Source of the DNA: JACCXG01 sp963717745
GTDB taxonomy: Bacteria > Acidobacteriota > Vicinamibacteria > Vicinamibacterales > 2-12-FULL-66-21
Length of the DNA: 64,000 bases
NCBI GenBank assembly: GCA_963717745.1
Contig: CAVQXJ010000003.1
Location: 310,001 to 374,000 of the forward strand
Direction: 5' to 3'
This document shows positions 27,094 through 35,412 of the stretch, piece by piece. Position 1 is the first letter of the stretch. Every line of letters starts with the position of its first letter. The notes below the pieces were generated by a model that was not told the origin of the DNA, ran no database searches, and saw nothing but the letters and a program-made list of their open reading frames with translations. The position numbers were made by a program, and so were the translations under genes.

Positions 27094-28140
27094 CTATGCC
27101 GCCGTGATCGTGACCCGGCGCCTGTCGCCGCCGAGATCCTCGATCCACACCTCGCGGGCCGCCGGCGGCGGATCGGCCCATCGTTCCGGCCATTCAATCG
27201 CCACCACTCCGCCCGACGAGAGCAGCTCGTCGAGGCCGAGGTCCTCGACCTCTCGCGGCGTCAGCCGATACAGGTCGACGTGGTGGAGCACGAGCCGGCC
27301 GCGGTATTCCTGAATCAACGTAAACGTGGGACTGCTGACGTCGTCCTCGCGCACGCCGAGCCCACGCGCGAGGCCTCTGACGAAGGCGGTCTTGCCGGCG
27401 CCGAGCACGCCGTGAACGAGGAGCAGATCCCCGCCGTTGACGTGAGCGGCGAGACGTTCGCCGATCGCGGACGTCTCTTCTTCTCCACCGGTTTCGACGA
27501 TCTCGGTCACGCGCGTCGTCGTCGCTTGCGCCGCGGCCGCCGAGCGCCGCCCGCTCAACTCCTGCATCGCGTCGCCGAGTCGCGCGGCGATATCGCTGGC
27601 CATCAGCGCGGTCTGGCCGTGGGCCGATTCGGCGAGATCTCCGGCGGCGCCGTGCAGATAGACGGAGAGCTTGCACGCGGCTTCGGCGTCGAGCAATTGC
27701 GCGAACCACGCGGCGATCATCCCGGTCAGGAGATCGCCGGTGCCGCCGGTGGCCATGCCGGGATTTCCGGTGAGGTTCACGAACGAGCGGCCGTCGGGTC
27801 CGGCGATCACCGTCCGGTGCCCCTTGAGCACGACGTGCACGCGATGCGCCGCGGCGAACTCGCGCGCATGCGCCAGGCGATCGTGCTGAACCGCCTCGAC
27901 GGTGCCGTTCAGCAGCCGTGCCATCTCTCCCGGATGCGGCGTGATCACGACGTCGACGCCGTCGCGGCCCATCAGCCGGTCCGGGTCGCCACTGAACGCG
28001 TTGAGCGCGTCGGCGTCCATGACCAGGGGAACGCCGGTGCGTTCGAGGAGGCCGTGCACGAAGGCGGCAGTGCCGGGATCCTGTCCGAGGCCGGGTCCCA
28101 CGGCAATCACATCGGCCTGGAGCTCGAGGACGCGATCGAG
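27094..28140 (-). CDS. tsaE: NnrD dehydratase domain fused to TsaE (3' part of a frame-broken gene)
   Basis: This is the downstream part of one long gene (with 28141-29098). It contains most of the ADP/ATP-dependent NAD(P)H-hydrate dehydratase (AVGPGLGQDPG, DADALNAFSG, ITPHPGEMARL, GNPGMATGGTGDLLTGMIAA), which repairs hydrated NADH and NADPH. After a short linker comes a complete TsaE domain: Walker A GVLGAGKTAFVRG, SSPTFTLIQEY, HVDLYRL, and a C-terminal EWPERW. TsaE is the ATPase of the TsaBDE complex that makes t6A37 in tRNAs. NnrE/NnrD and TsaE are genomic neighbours in many bacteria; here they are one polypeptide. It cannot be translated from the 5' part without correcting the frame break at about 28140-28148. 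Confidence 0.85.
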   Translation of the reverse strand, partial: LDRVLELQADVIAVGPGLGQDPGTAAFVHGLLERTGVPLVMDADALNAFSGDPDRLMGRDGVDVVITPHPGEMARLLNGTVEAVQHDRLAHAREFAAAHRVHVVLKGHRTVIAGPDGRSFVNLTGNPGMATGGTGDLLTGMIAAWFAQLLDAEAACKLSVYLHGAAGDLAESAHGQTALMASDIAARLGDAMQELSGRRSAAAAQATTTRVTEIVETGGEEETSAIGERLAAHVNGGDLLLVHGVLGAGKTAFVRGLARGLGVREDDVSSPTFTLIQEYRGRLVLHHVDLYRLTPREVEDLGLDELLSSGGVVAIEWPERWADPPPAAREVWIEDLGGDRRRVTITAA

Positions 28141-29098
28141 CGCGCGCGAAATCGATCGTGCCGGCCGGCGTCTCGTCGAGCGGCACGGTCATGTATTCCG
28201 CGCCCATCGACGCGAGGATCGGCAGCGCCGATCGCGGCGTCGCGACCGTCACCAGCCCCGCGCCCGACCGCAGCGCCCCGAGCGCGGTCAGATGGGCCGC
28301 ACCGGTCTTTCCGATCGAGCCCGCGACGATCAGCACGCGGCCGAAGTCCCCCTTGTGCGACTCCGCCGGCCGCCCCGGGAGGATGCCCTGCATCCGCTCA
28401 CGCGTCAGCAGCTCGAGATGCGGACCATCGAGATCGTCGAGCACCGGCGCCGGGATCCCGATGTCGGCAATCACCAGATCGCCGGCGCGCGAATCGGCCG
28501 GAGGAAAGATCAGCGGAATCTTCGGGGCGGCGAGCGTGACGGTCATCGACGCTTCGACCGCTTCGCCCGGCAGCTCCGCGGAGTCGGCGGACACGCCGGT
28601 CGGCAGATCGATCGAGACGACCGGCACGCCGAGCTCGTTCACGTCGGCCACCACCGTCTCGAACAGCCCGGTCAGGCGGCCGCGGAATCCGGTCCCCACC
28701 AGCGCGTCGACAATCACGTCGCACTCCGAGATCTCGCTGAAGTGCAGCTCCCATTCCTGCGCGCTGGTGATCTCGACCACCGTCATGCCGATGCGGCCCA
28801 GGACCTCGAGATTGATGCGGGCGTCGCCCTGCACCTCGGCGACGCTGCCGAGCAGGAACACCAGCGCTTCGACACCGCGCTGCGCCAGCGTCCGCGCCAC
28901 CACGAAGCCGTCGCCGCCATTGTTGCCGCGCCCGCACAGCACCGCGACCCGGCTCGATCCGAGCGCCTCGAACGCCGCTTCCATCGCCGCCACCGTCTGC
29001 CGGCCGGCGTTCTCCATCAACACGATCGACGGCAGGCCGATGTCTTCAATGGTCCGGCGATCGGCCTCTCGCATCTGCTCGGTGTTGAGTACGCGCAT
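28141..29098 (-). CDS. nnrE: NnrE epimerase domain plus start of NnrD (5' part of a frame-broken gene)
   Basis: The 5' part of the fusion gene encodes the NAD(P)H-hydrate epimerase (YjeF-N) domain: MRVLNTEQMREADRRTI start, ENAG, CGRGNNGGDGFVVAR and DALVGTGFRGRLTGLF, converting R- to S-NAD(P)HX. The NnrD domain begins at KGDFGRVLIVAGS. In-frame sense stops at TIDFAR, where a (GC)n run at 28140-28148 shifts the frame; restoring it by two bases gives TIDFARALDRVLELQADVIA, which leads straight into the 3' part. The break therefore looks like a dinucleotide slippage or sequencing error in a working gene. The ATG at 29098 is back-to-back with the aminotransferase gene (59 bases between starts). Confidence 0.85.
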
Positions 29099-29144
29099 CG
29101 GTTTCCGGAGCGTAGCGCGTGTCCACGACCGTGGTCAATTGGAG

Positions 29145-29150
29145 TACGAT
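29145..29150 (+). promoter_or_regulatory. Candidate -10 element, leaderless start
   Basis: TACGAT lies 7 bases before the ATG at 29158 in the short divergent gap between nnr and the aminotransferase. No Shine-Dalgarno precedes the ATG at normal spacing, which suggests a leaderless transcript. The -35 is unclear. Confidence 0.4.
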
Positions 29151-29157
29151 CGCGGGC

Positions 29158-30072
29158 ATGCCTCTCCGCGGTGCGGTTTACGTCAACGGCACGATCACCC
29201 CGGCCGAGCAGGCCGTCGTCCCGGTCTACGACCACGGGTTCCTGTACGGCGAAGGCGTGTACGAAACGCTGCGAACCTACCACCGGGTGCCGTTCCTCTA
29301 CGATCGCCACGTCCGCCGGCTCCGCGCATCGGCGGATCGCCTCCGCCTCCTGGTCCCGTTCGACGACGACGCGCTGGCGGGATGGATGCACGACACCATC
29401 GTCGCCGCCGGCGAGCTGGACGAGGCCTACGTCCGGGTGCTGCTCACCCGCGGCGTCGGCGAGCTGACCTACGACATCGGCGCGACCCCGGCGCCTTCAC
29501 TCGTGATCATCGTCAAGCCCCTGGAAGAGGTGTCGCCGCGAGTCGATCAGGAAGGCATCGTGATTTCGCTGGTCCCGATCCTGCGCAATCATCCCGGCTC
29601 GGTGAACCCGATCATCAAGTCGAACAACCTGCTCAACAACGCGATCGCGATGCAGCAGGCGAATGAGCGCGGCGCGGAGGAAGCGCTGATGTGCAACTAC
29701 CGCGGCGAGCTGTCCGAGTGCTCGCAGTCGAACTTCTTCATGGTGCGCGAGCGGGTGCTGCTGACGCCGCCGTCCGAGGCGGGACTGCTGGAGGGAATCA
29801 CCCGAAGCTTCCTGTTCGACGTCGCGCGCGAGGCTGGCATCGACGTGCGTGAGGATGCGCTCTACCCCGCCGACCTCGAGACGGCAGACGAGGCGTTCAT
29901 CACCAGCACCACGCGCGAGCTGAGCCCGGTGGTGCGAATCGACGAACGGGTGATCGGCTCCGGCACGCCCGGGCCAATCACGCTCGATCTGCTGGCGCGC
30001 TATCGGCGCTACGCCCGGGAAACCACGCGGGCAGCGCGTGGCGTCGCGCCTGAGGCTCTTCGCGGCGCGTGA
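29158..30072 (+). CDS. Class IV PLP aminotransferase (BCAT / D-amino acid transaminase / ADC lyase family)
   Basis: A 304-aa fold-type IV PLP enzyme. Diagnostic features are VYDHGFLYGEGVYETLRTY near the N-terminus, the catalytic Lys154 in NPIIKSNNLLNNAIA, EALMCNYRGELSECSQSNFF (the Glu that holds PLP N1) and a phosphate-binding EGITRSFLFD. The family covers branched-chain aminotransferases, D-alanine aminotransferases and aminodeoxychorismate lyases; motifs do not decide between them, and the length (about 300 aa) fits all. It is upstream of, and convergent with, the glycine cleavage operon. The ATG at 29158 sits 7 bases after a TACGAT box; a GTG at 29119 is an alternative start. Confidence 0.85.
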   Translation: MPLRGAVYVNGTITPAEQAVVPVYDHGFLYGEGVYETLRTYHRVPFLYDRHVRRLRASADRLRLLVPFDDDALAGWMHDTIVAAGELDEAYVRVLLTRGVGELTYDIGATPAPSLVIIVKPLEEVSPRVDQEGIVISLVPILRNHPGSVNPIIKSNNLLNNAIAMQQANERGAEEALMCNYRGELSECSQSNFFMVRERVLLTPPSEAGLLEGITRSFLFDVAREAGIDVREDALYPADLETADEAFITSTTRELSPVVRIDERVIGSGTPGPITLDLLARYRRYARETTRAARGVAPEALRGA

Positions 30073-30074
30073 TG

Positions 30075-30095
30075 CCGCCTTCCACCTGAAGGCGG
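30075..30095. terminator. Hairpin between convergent genes
   Basis: CCGCCTTC and GAAGGCGG form an 8-bp stem with a 5-base loop just after the aminotransferase stop, and 27 bases from the end of gcvP on the opposite strand. Placed between convergent genes, it may work as a bidirectional terminator. A second CTCCGCCTTCACGCGGA stretch follows. Confidence 0.5.
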
Positions 30096-30121
30096 ACCAG
30101 GCTCCGCCTTCACGCGGAAGA

Positions 30122-31864
30122 CTACGACGCCGCGTCGACGAACGCCTCGATCGGCGGGCACGCGCAGATCAGGTTCCGATCGCCGTACGGATTGTCGATC
30201 CTCGCCACGCTCGGCCAGAACTTCGCTTCGCGTAGATACGGCAACGGATACGCGGCCTGCTCACGCGTGTAGGGATGCGCCCAGCCGTCCGCCGTGAGCT
30301 CCTCGGCGGTGTGTGGCGCGTTCTTGAGCACGTTATCGCGCGCGTCGGCCTTGCCGTCGAGAACGGCCTGGATCTCGCCGCGGATCGCGATCAGCGCGTC
30401 GCAGAACCGATCGAGCTCGTCTTTCGACTCGCTCTCCGTCGGCTCGATCATCATCGTCCCCGCCACCGGGAATGAGACGGTGGGTGCGTGGAACCCGTAA
30501 TCCATCAGCCGCTTTGCGACGTCCTGCTCGTCGATCGACGGCCCCGCCCCGTGCTTGAACGGCCGCAGGTCGAAGATCATCTCGTGGGCGACCCGGCCGT
30601 TGTGGTTCGCGTACAGCTCGTCGTAGTGCCCCTGCAGACGCGCCTTGATGTAGTTGGCGTTGAGGATCGCGTAGCGAGTCGCGTCGGTCATGCCCGGTCC
30701 GCCGAGCATGCGGATATAGCCATAGGAAATGAGCAGGATGCTGGCACTGCCCCATGGCGCCGCCGCGACCGCCGGCGTCGCGGTGCTGGCGCCGAGGCCG
30801 ACCAGCGCGTGGCCCGGCAGATACGGCGCGAGATGCGACGCCACCGCGATCGGCCCCATTCCGGGGCCGCCGCCGCCATGCGGGATCGCGAACGTCTTGT
30901 GCAGGTTCAGATGGCAGACGTCGGCGCCAATCGACGCCGGGCTGGTCAGCCCGACCTGCGCATTCATGTTCGCGCCGTCCATGTAGACCTGACCGCCGTG
31001 CTCGTGCACCACCGCGCAAATCTCGCGGATGTCTTCTTCGAACACGCCGTGGGTCGAGGGATAGGTGACCATCAGCGCCGACAGCTCGTCGCGGTATCGC
31101 TCCGCCTTGGCGCGCAGGTCGGCGAGATCCACGTTCCCGCGACTGTCGCACGCGGTCACGACGACTCGCAGCCCGGCCATGGTCGCGCTCGCGGGGTTGG
31201 TCCCGTGCGCCGACGATGGGATCAGGACGACGTTGCGGCCGCCCTCGCCGATCGCGCGCTGATAGGCGCGGATGGTCATGAGCCCGGCGAATTCTCCCTG
31301 CGCGCCGGAATTCGGCTGCAACGACACCGCGGCAAATCCGGTGATGCGGCAGAGCGCCTGTTCGAGCTCGGCGAAAATCTGCGAATACCCCTCGGCCTGG
31401 TCGCGCGGCACGAACGGGTGCAGCCGGGAGAATTCCGGCCACGTGATCGGCAGCATCTCCGCCGCGGCGTTCAGCTTCATCGTGCACGAGCCGAGCGGAA
31501 TCATCGAGGTGTCGAGGCCGACGTCCTTGCGCTCCAGCCGCCGGATGTATCGCATCATCTTGGTCTCGGAGTGATGCGAGTTGAACACCGGGTGCGTGAG
31601 GTACGCGCTGGCGCGGGCCAGCGGCGCCGGCGCGTTGAGCGCGAACGGCGCGCCATCCTTGACGACCGGGACCGCCGCGCGGCCACCCACCGTCGTGAAG
31701 ACCCGGACGATGTCGGTCACGTCCTCGAGCGTGGTGGTCTCGTCGAGCGAGATCCCGATCGCGCTGGCGGTGTACAGGAAATTGATGCCGGCCGCTTCAG
31801 CAGCCGCTCTCACCGCCCCAAGCGTCGGCCCCTTCGATCCGCAGCGTATCGAAGTAGGCGGCAT
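30122..31864 (-). CDS. gcvP: Glycine dehydrogenase P-protein, C-terminal part
   Basis: C-terminal two-thirds of the PLP-dependent glycine decarboxylase. It includes SHHSETKMMRYIRRLERKD, the substrate region SMIPLGSCTMKLNAAAEM, and the PLP lysine in CHLNLHKTFAIPHGGGGPG. It decarboxylates glycine and loads the aminomethyl group on the GcvH lipoyl arm. The protein joins the N-terminal part (31797-33059) after removing one G from the run at 31829-31832 (read on the + strand as CCCC): DTLRIEG then continues to PTLGAVRAAAEAAGINFLY, matching the family without a gap. The two parts therefore form a single fused P-protein of about 975 aa, not the two-subunit gcvPA/gcvPB type. The 5' end given here is the first in-frame ATG, not a true start. 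Confidence 0.9.
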   Translation of the reverse strand: MPPTSIRCGSKGPTLGAVRAAAEAAGINFLYTASAIGISLDETTTLEDVTDIVRVFTTVGGRAAVPVVKDGAPFALNAPAPLARASAYLTHPVFNSHHSETKMMRYIRRLERKDVGLDTSMIPLGSCTMKLNAAAEMLPITWPEFSRLHPFVPRDQAEGYSQIFAELEQALCRITGFAAVSLQPNSGAQGEFAGLMTIRAYQRAIGEGGRNVVLIPSSAHGTNPASATMAGLRVVVTACDSRGNVDLADLRAKAERYRDELSALMVTYPSTHGVFEEDIREICAVVHEHGGQVYMDGANMNAQVGLTSPASIGADVCHLNLHKTFAIPHGGGGPGMGPIAVASHLAPYLPGHALVGLGASTATPAVAAAPWGSASILLISYGYIRMLGGPGMTDATRYAILNANYIKARLQGHYDELYANHNGRVAHEMIFDLRPFKHGAGPSIDEQDVAKRLMDYGFHAPTVSFPVAGTMMIEPTESESKDELDRFCDALIAIRGEIQAVLDGKADARDNVLKNAPHTAEELTADGWAHPYTREQAAYPLPYLREAKFWPSVARIDNPYGDRNLICACPPIEAFVDAAS

Positions 31865-33059
31865 TGGTCTGACGTAACCCGATCGCCGTCAACGCGTCGT
31901 CCAGGACCCGGGTGAGGCTGTGGACACGCTCGGCGATCGCCCGGATGCCGGCCGGGCCGTGGAACACGGCGTACATCGCCGCGATGTTGGCGAGCAGCGC
32001 CTGCGCGGTGCAGATGTTGGAGGTCGCCTTTTCACGGCGGATGTGCTGCTCGCGGGTCTGAAGCGCCATCCGGTATGCGCGGCGGCCGCGGGCATCCACC
32101 GACAGCCCGATGATGCGGCCTGGTGCCTGCCGCACGAACCCGTCGCGTGTCGCCAGGAACGCCGCGTGCGGACCGCCATAGCCGAGTGGCACTCCGAACC
32201 GTTGTGAGGTGCCGACGACGGCGTCGGCGCCCATCTCGCCAGGCGGCGTCAGCAGCGCGAGCGCGAGCAGGTCGCTGGCCACCGCCACCAGGGCCCCGGC
32301 GGCGTGCGCGCGCTCGATCAACGGCCGGAGATCCGAGACCTCACCGTGGGCGTCCGGATACTGCACGAGCACGCCGAAGGCTTTGTCGATCACTTCCTGC
32401 GGCACCGCTCGAATGTCGCCGATCACCAGCCGGATCCGCAGCGGTTCGGCCCGGCCACGCAGCACGTCGATGGTCGGGGCGAAGCACCGGTCGGAGACCA
32501 CGAACACGCTTTCCTGCCCCGCCGGCGCCTTCTTCGTCTGCAGCCGGTGGAACATGGTCATCGCTTCCGCCGCGGCGGTCCCCTCGTCCAGGAGAGACGC
32601 GGTCGCGATGTCCATCCCGGTCATGTCCTTGACGACGGTCTGGAAGTTGAGCAGCGACTCGAGCCGGCCCTGCGCGATTTCGGCCTGATACGGGGTGTAG
32701 GGCGTATACCAGCCGGGGTTCTCGAGCACGTTGCGCAGGATCACCGCCGGCGTCACGCAGTCGTAGTAGCCGTGGCCGATGAAGGACCGGTAGGTGCGAT
32801 TCCGCGCCGCGATGCCGCGCAGCCGGCGCAGATACGCCTGCTCGCTGTCGCCGGGCGGCAGGTCGAGCGGCGCGGTCAGCCGGATGTCGGGGGGGATGGT
32901 CTGATCGATCAGCGCATCGAGGGAGGAGACGCCGATCGCGGCCAGCATCTGGTCGCGGGCCGCCGCATCGGGCCCGATGTGTCTCGATTGGAAGCTGCCG
33001 GGTCGTTCGCGCGCGATCTCGGTGTCGGACTGCAGATCGTGGACGTGCTGTCGGTTCAT
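31797..33059 (-). CDS. gcvP: Glycine dehydrogenase P-protein, N-terminal part
   Basis: N-terminal part of GcvP with the true start. Motifs include FQSRHIGPD, RSFIGHGYYDCVTPAVILRN, NPGWYTPYTPYQAEIAQGR, ASLLDEGTAAAEAM and GYGGPHAAFLATRD. The ATG at 33059 overlaps the gcvH stop (ATGA), so the two genes are translationally coupled. Sense ends at about 31829, where an extra G in a GGGG run shifts the frame; the remaining residues to the stop at 31797 are out of frame. Everything on both sides of the break is well conserved, which argues for an indel error or a very recent mutation. Confidence 0.9.
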   Translation of the reverse strand: MNRQHVHDLQSDTEIARERPGSFQSRHIGPDAAARDQMLAAIGVSSLDALIDQTIPPDIRLTAPLDLPPGDSEQAYLRRLRGIAARNRTYRSFIGHGYYDCVTPAVILRNVLENPGWYTPYTPYQAEIAQGRLESLLNFQTVVKDMTGMDIATASLLDEGTAAAEAMTMFHRLQTKKAPAGQESVFVVSDRCFAPTIDVLRGRAEPLRIRLVIGDIRAVPQEVIDKAFGVLVQYPDAHGEVSDLRPLIERAHAAGALVAVASDLLALALLTPPGEMGADAVVGTSQRFGVPLGYGGPHAAFLATRDGFVRQAPGRIIGLSVDARGRRAYRMALQTREQHIRREKATSNICTAQALLANIAAMYAVFHGPAGIRAIAERVHSLTRVLDDALTAIGLRQTNAAYFDTLRIEGADAWGGESGC

Positions 33060-33427
33060 CGGGTCAGTTCGGTGTATTGTCCGGCGTCGAGCAACTCCGC
33101 CTGATCGGCGCCCTCGGCCAGTTTGATCGTGATCATCCACGAGCCGTGGGGATCGGTGTTGACGGTCTCGGGACGCTCGACGAGTGCCTTGTTCACCGCC
33201 GTCACTTCGCCGGCGATCGGGCTGAACAGCTCCGAAACCGCCTTCACGGACTCGATGGTGCCAAACACGTCACCTCGCTCGAGCACCCGCCCCACTTCCG
33301 GCAACTCCAGATAGACGACGTCGCCGAGCTGCTTCTGCGCGTACTCGGTGATCCCGACGTGCGCCTCGCTGCCGTCGAGGCGGATCCACTCATGATCTTG
33401 CGTGTACTTCAGCTCGGACGGATACAT
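33056..33427 (-). CDS. gcvH: Glycine cleavage system H protein
   Basis: A 123-aa lipoyl carrier of the glycine cleavage complex. The lipoylation site is Lys62 in GTIESVKAVSEL; flanking GDVVYLELPEVG and SPIAGEVTAVNKAL form the two halves of the barrel. The length is normal for the family. It shuttles the aminomethyl group between P and T proteins and passes electrons to lipoamide dehydrogenase (not in this window). It lies 78 bases after gcvT and overlaps the gcvP start by 4 bases. A purine-rich GAGGGAG precedes the ATG. Confidence 0.95.
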   Translation of the reverse strand: MYPSELKYTQDHEWIRLDGSEAHVGITEYAQKQLGDVVYLELPEVGRVLERGDVFGTIESVKAVSELFSPIAGEVTAVNKALVERPETVNTDPHGSWMITIKLAEGADQAELLDAGQYTELTR

Positions 33428-33505
33428 CGAGACAGCTCCCTCTCACCTGCTCGTGCAATGTGCACCGTGCGCGTGTTACGTGCACCATTCCCTGGACGAC
33501 GGGCG

Positions 33506-34621
33506 CTAGCGCGCACGCTTGTAGAACGGCGTCGGCACGACCTGCGCGCGCAGGCGCCGGCCGCGAACGTCGATCTCGAACTCGGTTCCCGCCGCCGTCC
33601 GATCGGCCGGCACGTAGGCCATCCCGATCGCCTTCTTGAGGAACGGGGTCTGCGTGCCGCTGGTCACGACCCCCGCCTGGCGGCCGTCGACGAAGACCGG
33701 ATGCCCCTGGCGCGCGATGCCGCGTTCCAGGACTTCGAATCCCACCAGCTTACGCTCCACGCCGTCGGCCTTCTGCCGGCGCAGCACCTCGGCGCCGGTG
33801 AAGTCGGCCTTCTTCCAGCCGACGATCCACCCGAGGTCGGCCTCGAGCACCGTGGTGGTGTCGTCCATGTCGTTGCCGTAGAGGCGCATCGCCGCTTCGA
33901 GCCGCAGCGTGTCGCGCGCGGCGAGGCCGGCGGGCACCAGCCCGGCCGACTTCCCGGCGGCGAGGATGGCGTCCCAGACCCGCTCCGCCGCCGCGGGCGG
34001 TACGAAGACCTCGAAGCCGTCTTCCCCGGTGTAGCCGGTCCGCGAGATCGTGCCCGCGACTGCGGCAATCTCGCCGGTGGTGAACCAGTAGTACTTCAGA
34101 TCGCCGAGGTTGACGCCGGTCAGCGTCTGCAGCACGTCGCGCGCCGCCGGCCCCTGAATCGCCAGCAGCGCGTAGCGCGAGCTGGTGTTCACCGCAACCA
34201 CGTCGCCCAGGCCGGCGATCTGGCTGGTGATCCAGGTGAAGTCCTTGATGATGTTCGACGCATTCACCACCAGCATGAAATGCTCCTCCCCCAACCGATA
34301 CGTCAGCACATCGTCTACGAAGGTGCCGGAGGGGGTGGTGAGCGCGGAGTACTGGGCCTGGTGATGGGCGAGGCGTGAGGCGTCGTTCGAGGTCAGCCGC
34401 TGGACCGCGGCGAGCGCGTCACGGCCGGCGAGCTCGATCTCGCCCATGTGGCTGACGTCGAACAGGCCGGCCCGGGTGCGGACCGCCATGTGCTCGTCAG
34501 CGACGCCGGAGTACTCGACCGGCATATCCCAGCCGCCGAACTCGACCATCCGCGCGCCGAGCGACCGGTGCCGGGCGTTGAGGGGCGTCTTCTTCAACGC
34601 GCCCGGAGCAACTTGAGCCAT
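33506..34621 (-). CDS. gcvT: Aminomethyltransferase (glycine cleavage T protein)
   Basis: A 371-aa folate-dependent aminomethyltransferase, first gene of gcvT-gcvH-gcvP. It releases ammonia and transfers C1 to tetrahydrofolate. Family motifs: KKTPLNARHRSLGARMVEFGGWDMP at the start (quoted ends only: KKTPLN, GGWDMP), AGLFDVSHMGEIEL, folate-site region RTGYTGEDGFEVFVP with the catalytic Asp in the first third, and GLAARDTLRLEAAM. The ATG at 34621 is supported by alignment with the usual family N-terminus. No glycine riboswitch is seen upstream; instead there is a tandem repeat (34705-34789). Confidence 0.95.
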   Translation of the reverse strand: MAQVAPGALKKTPLNARHRSLGARMVEFGGWDMPVEYSGVADEHMAVRTRAGLFDVSHMGEIELAGRDALAAVQRLTSNDASRLAHHQAQYSALTTPSGTFVDDVLTYRLGEEHFMLVVNASNIIKDFTWITSQIAGLGDVVAVNTSSRYALLAIQGPAARDVLQTLTGVNLGDLKYYWFTTGEIAAVAGTISRTGYTGEDGFEVFVPPAAAERVWDAILAAGKSAGLVPAGLAARDTLRLEAAMRLYGNDMDDTTTVLEADLGWIVGWKKADFTGAEVLRRQKADGVERKLVGFEVLERGIARQGHPVFVDGRQAGVVTSGTQTPFLKKAIGMAYVPADRTAAGTEFEIDVRGRRLRAQVVPTPFYKRAR

Positions 34622-34930
34622 CGAGGTTTATCGTGAGCGGCCCATCATCTCTCTCGACGGGGCCCGAACACGAAACGGTACTATGCGGCTCGCCGCGGGT
34701 CAAGGCGACGACCGCCTCCTTGTCAAAGCGACGACCGCCTCCTGTGACGACCGCCTCCTGTCAAAGCGACGACCGCCTCCTGTCCAAGCAAAACTGCAGG
34801 TCCCCCGCTCTCAGCTCAATAGCCATAACCCCTTTCGAATGAAGTGCCGGTGGACGCCATGGAATCCGGCCCGGTTTACGCGACCCGGACTGCGCCCAAG
34901 CTCGATCGGGTGCTGGGCAAGGGATAATCC
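34622..34930. other. Region upstream of gcvT with tandem repeat
   Basis: These 309 bases separate gcvT (minus strand) from a small plus-strand gene. They hold the tandem repeat at 34705-34789. Read on the minus strand, the repeat units contain TTGACA, and GCATAGTACC follows at about 34678-34688. I find no glycine-riboswitch core and no gene. Confidence 0.5.
34705..34789. repeat. Four-copy tandem repeat upstream of gcvT
   Basis: The unit GCGACGACCGCCTCCTGTCA occurs four times (starting at 34705, 34728, about 34744 and 34766) with small spacer differences. On the gcvT strand each unit reads TGACAGGAGGCGGTCGTC, so it presents a TTGACA-like hexamer and a GGAGG-like run. It could be an operator array or simple slippage expansion. 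Confidence 0.7.
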
Positions 34931-35185
34931 GTGAAACTGATGCCAGCTCGATTCACGATGCACTGGGCGATGCCGCTGGAGCCTGGCCTCGAGACCCACG
35001 TGAGCCTCATCGATCACACGCTGGATCATGCCGAGTGGCGGGGCGTTGGAGCCGACGAGATCGACGCGCTGACGGCGCTGTGGACTTTGATGCACGACGA
35101 CGCGCCGCCCGAAGCCCTCGCTTATGCGGCGTCAGCGATCACGCAGCGGACCGGGCGCCCCTGGCCGCCCGCCGGCGAGCGATGA
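34931..35185 (+). CDS. Small hypothetical protein
   Basis: An 84-aa frame starting at GTG 34931, 8 bases after AAGGG. The protein is soluble-looking, acidic and amphipathic (SLIDHTLDHAEWRGVGADEIDALTALWTLMHDD), with composition unlike random frames of this GC content. I recognise no domain. It is flanked by non-coding DNA on both sides. A shorter form from the ATG at 34940 is possible. Confidence 0.4.
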   Translation: MKLMPARFTMHWAMPLEPGLETHVSLIDHTLDHAEWRGVGADEIDALTALWTLMHDDAPPEALAYAASAITQRTGRPWPPAGER

Positions 35186-35412
35186 TCGCAGGGGCTGGAG
35201 CTGGAATCAGCCGGCCACCCGGCGGCTTGTGCCATTTGGTGCCCCACGAACGTATTCGTCCCAGCGCGGCCCCTCTTTTGCGCAGGGGTCGCGCACCAGC
35301 GTAGACAATCGGCCCATTTTCACCTCGGTGCCGCGTTTGGCGCGGCGGCACGGCCCCTTGGTCTCCGCCGCCGCCGATTCGTGGGATTGGTCCGTCCGGA
35401 AAAGGAGCCCAG

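Noticed and set aside
34622..34704. Possible glycine riboswitch upstream of gcvT
   Set aside because: Neither tandem aptamer core nor the conserved glycine-binding loops could be found; the sequence is instead a simple tandem repeat plus a short spacer.
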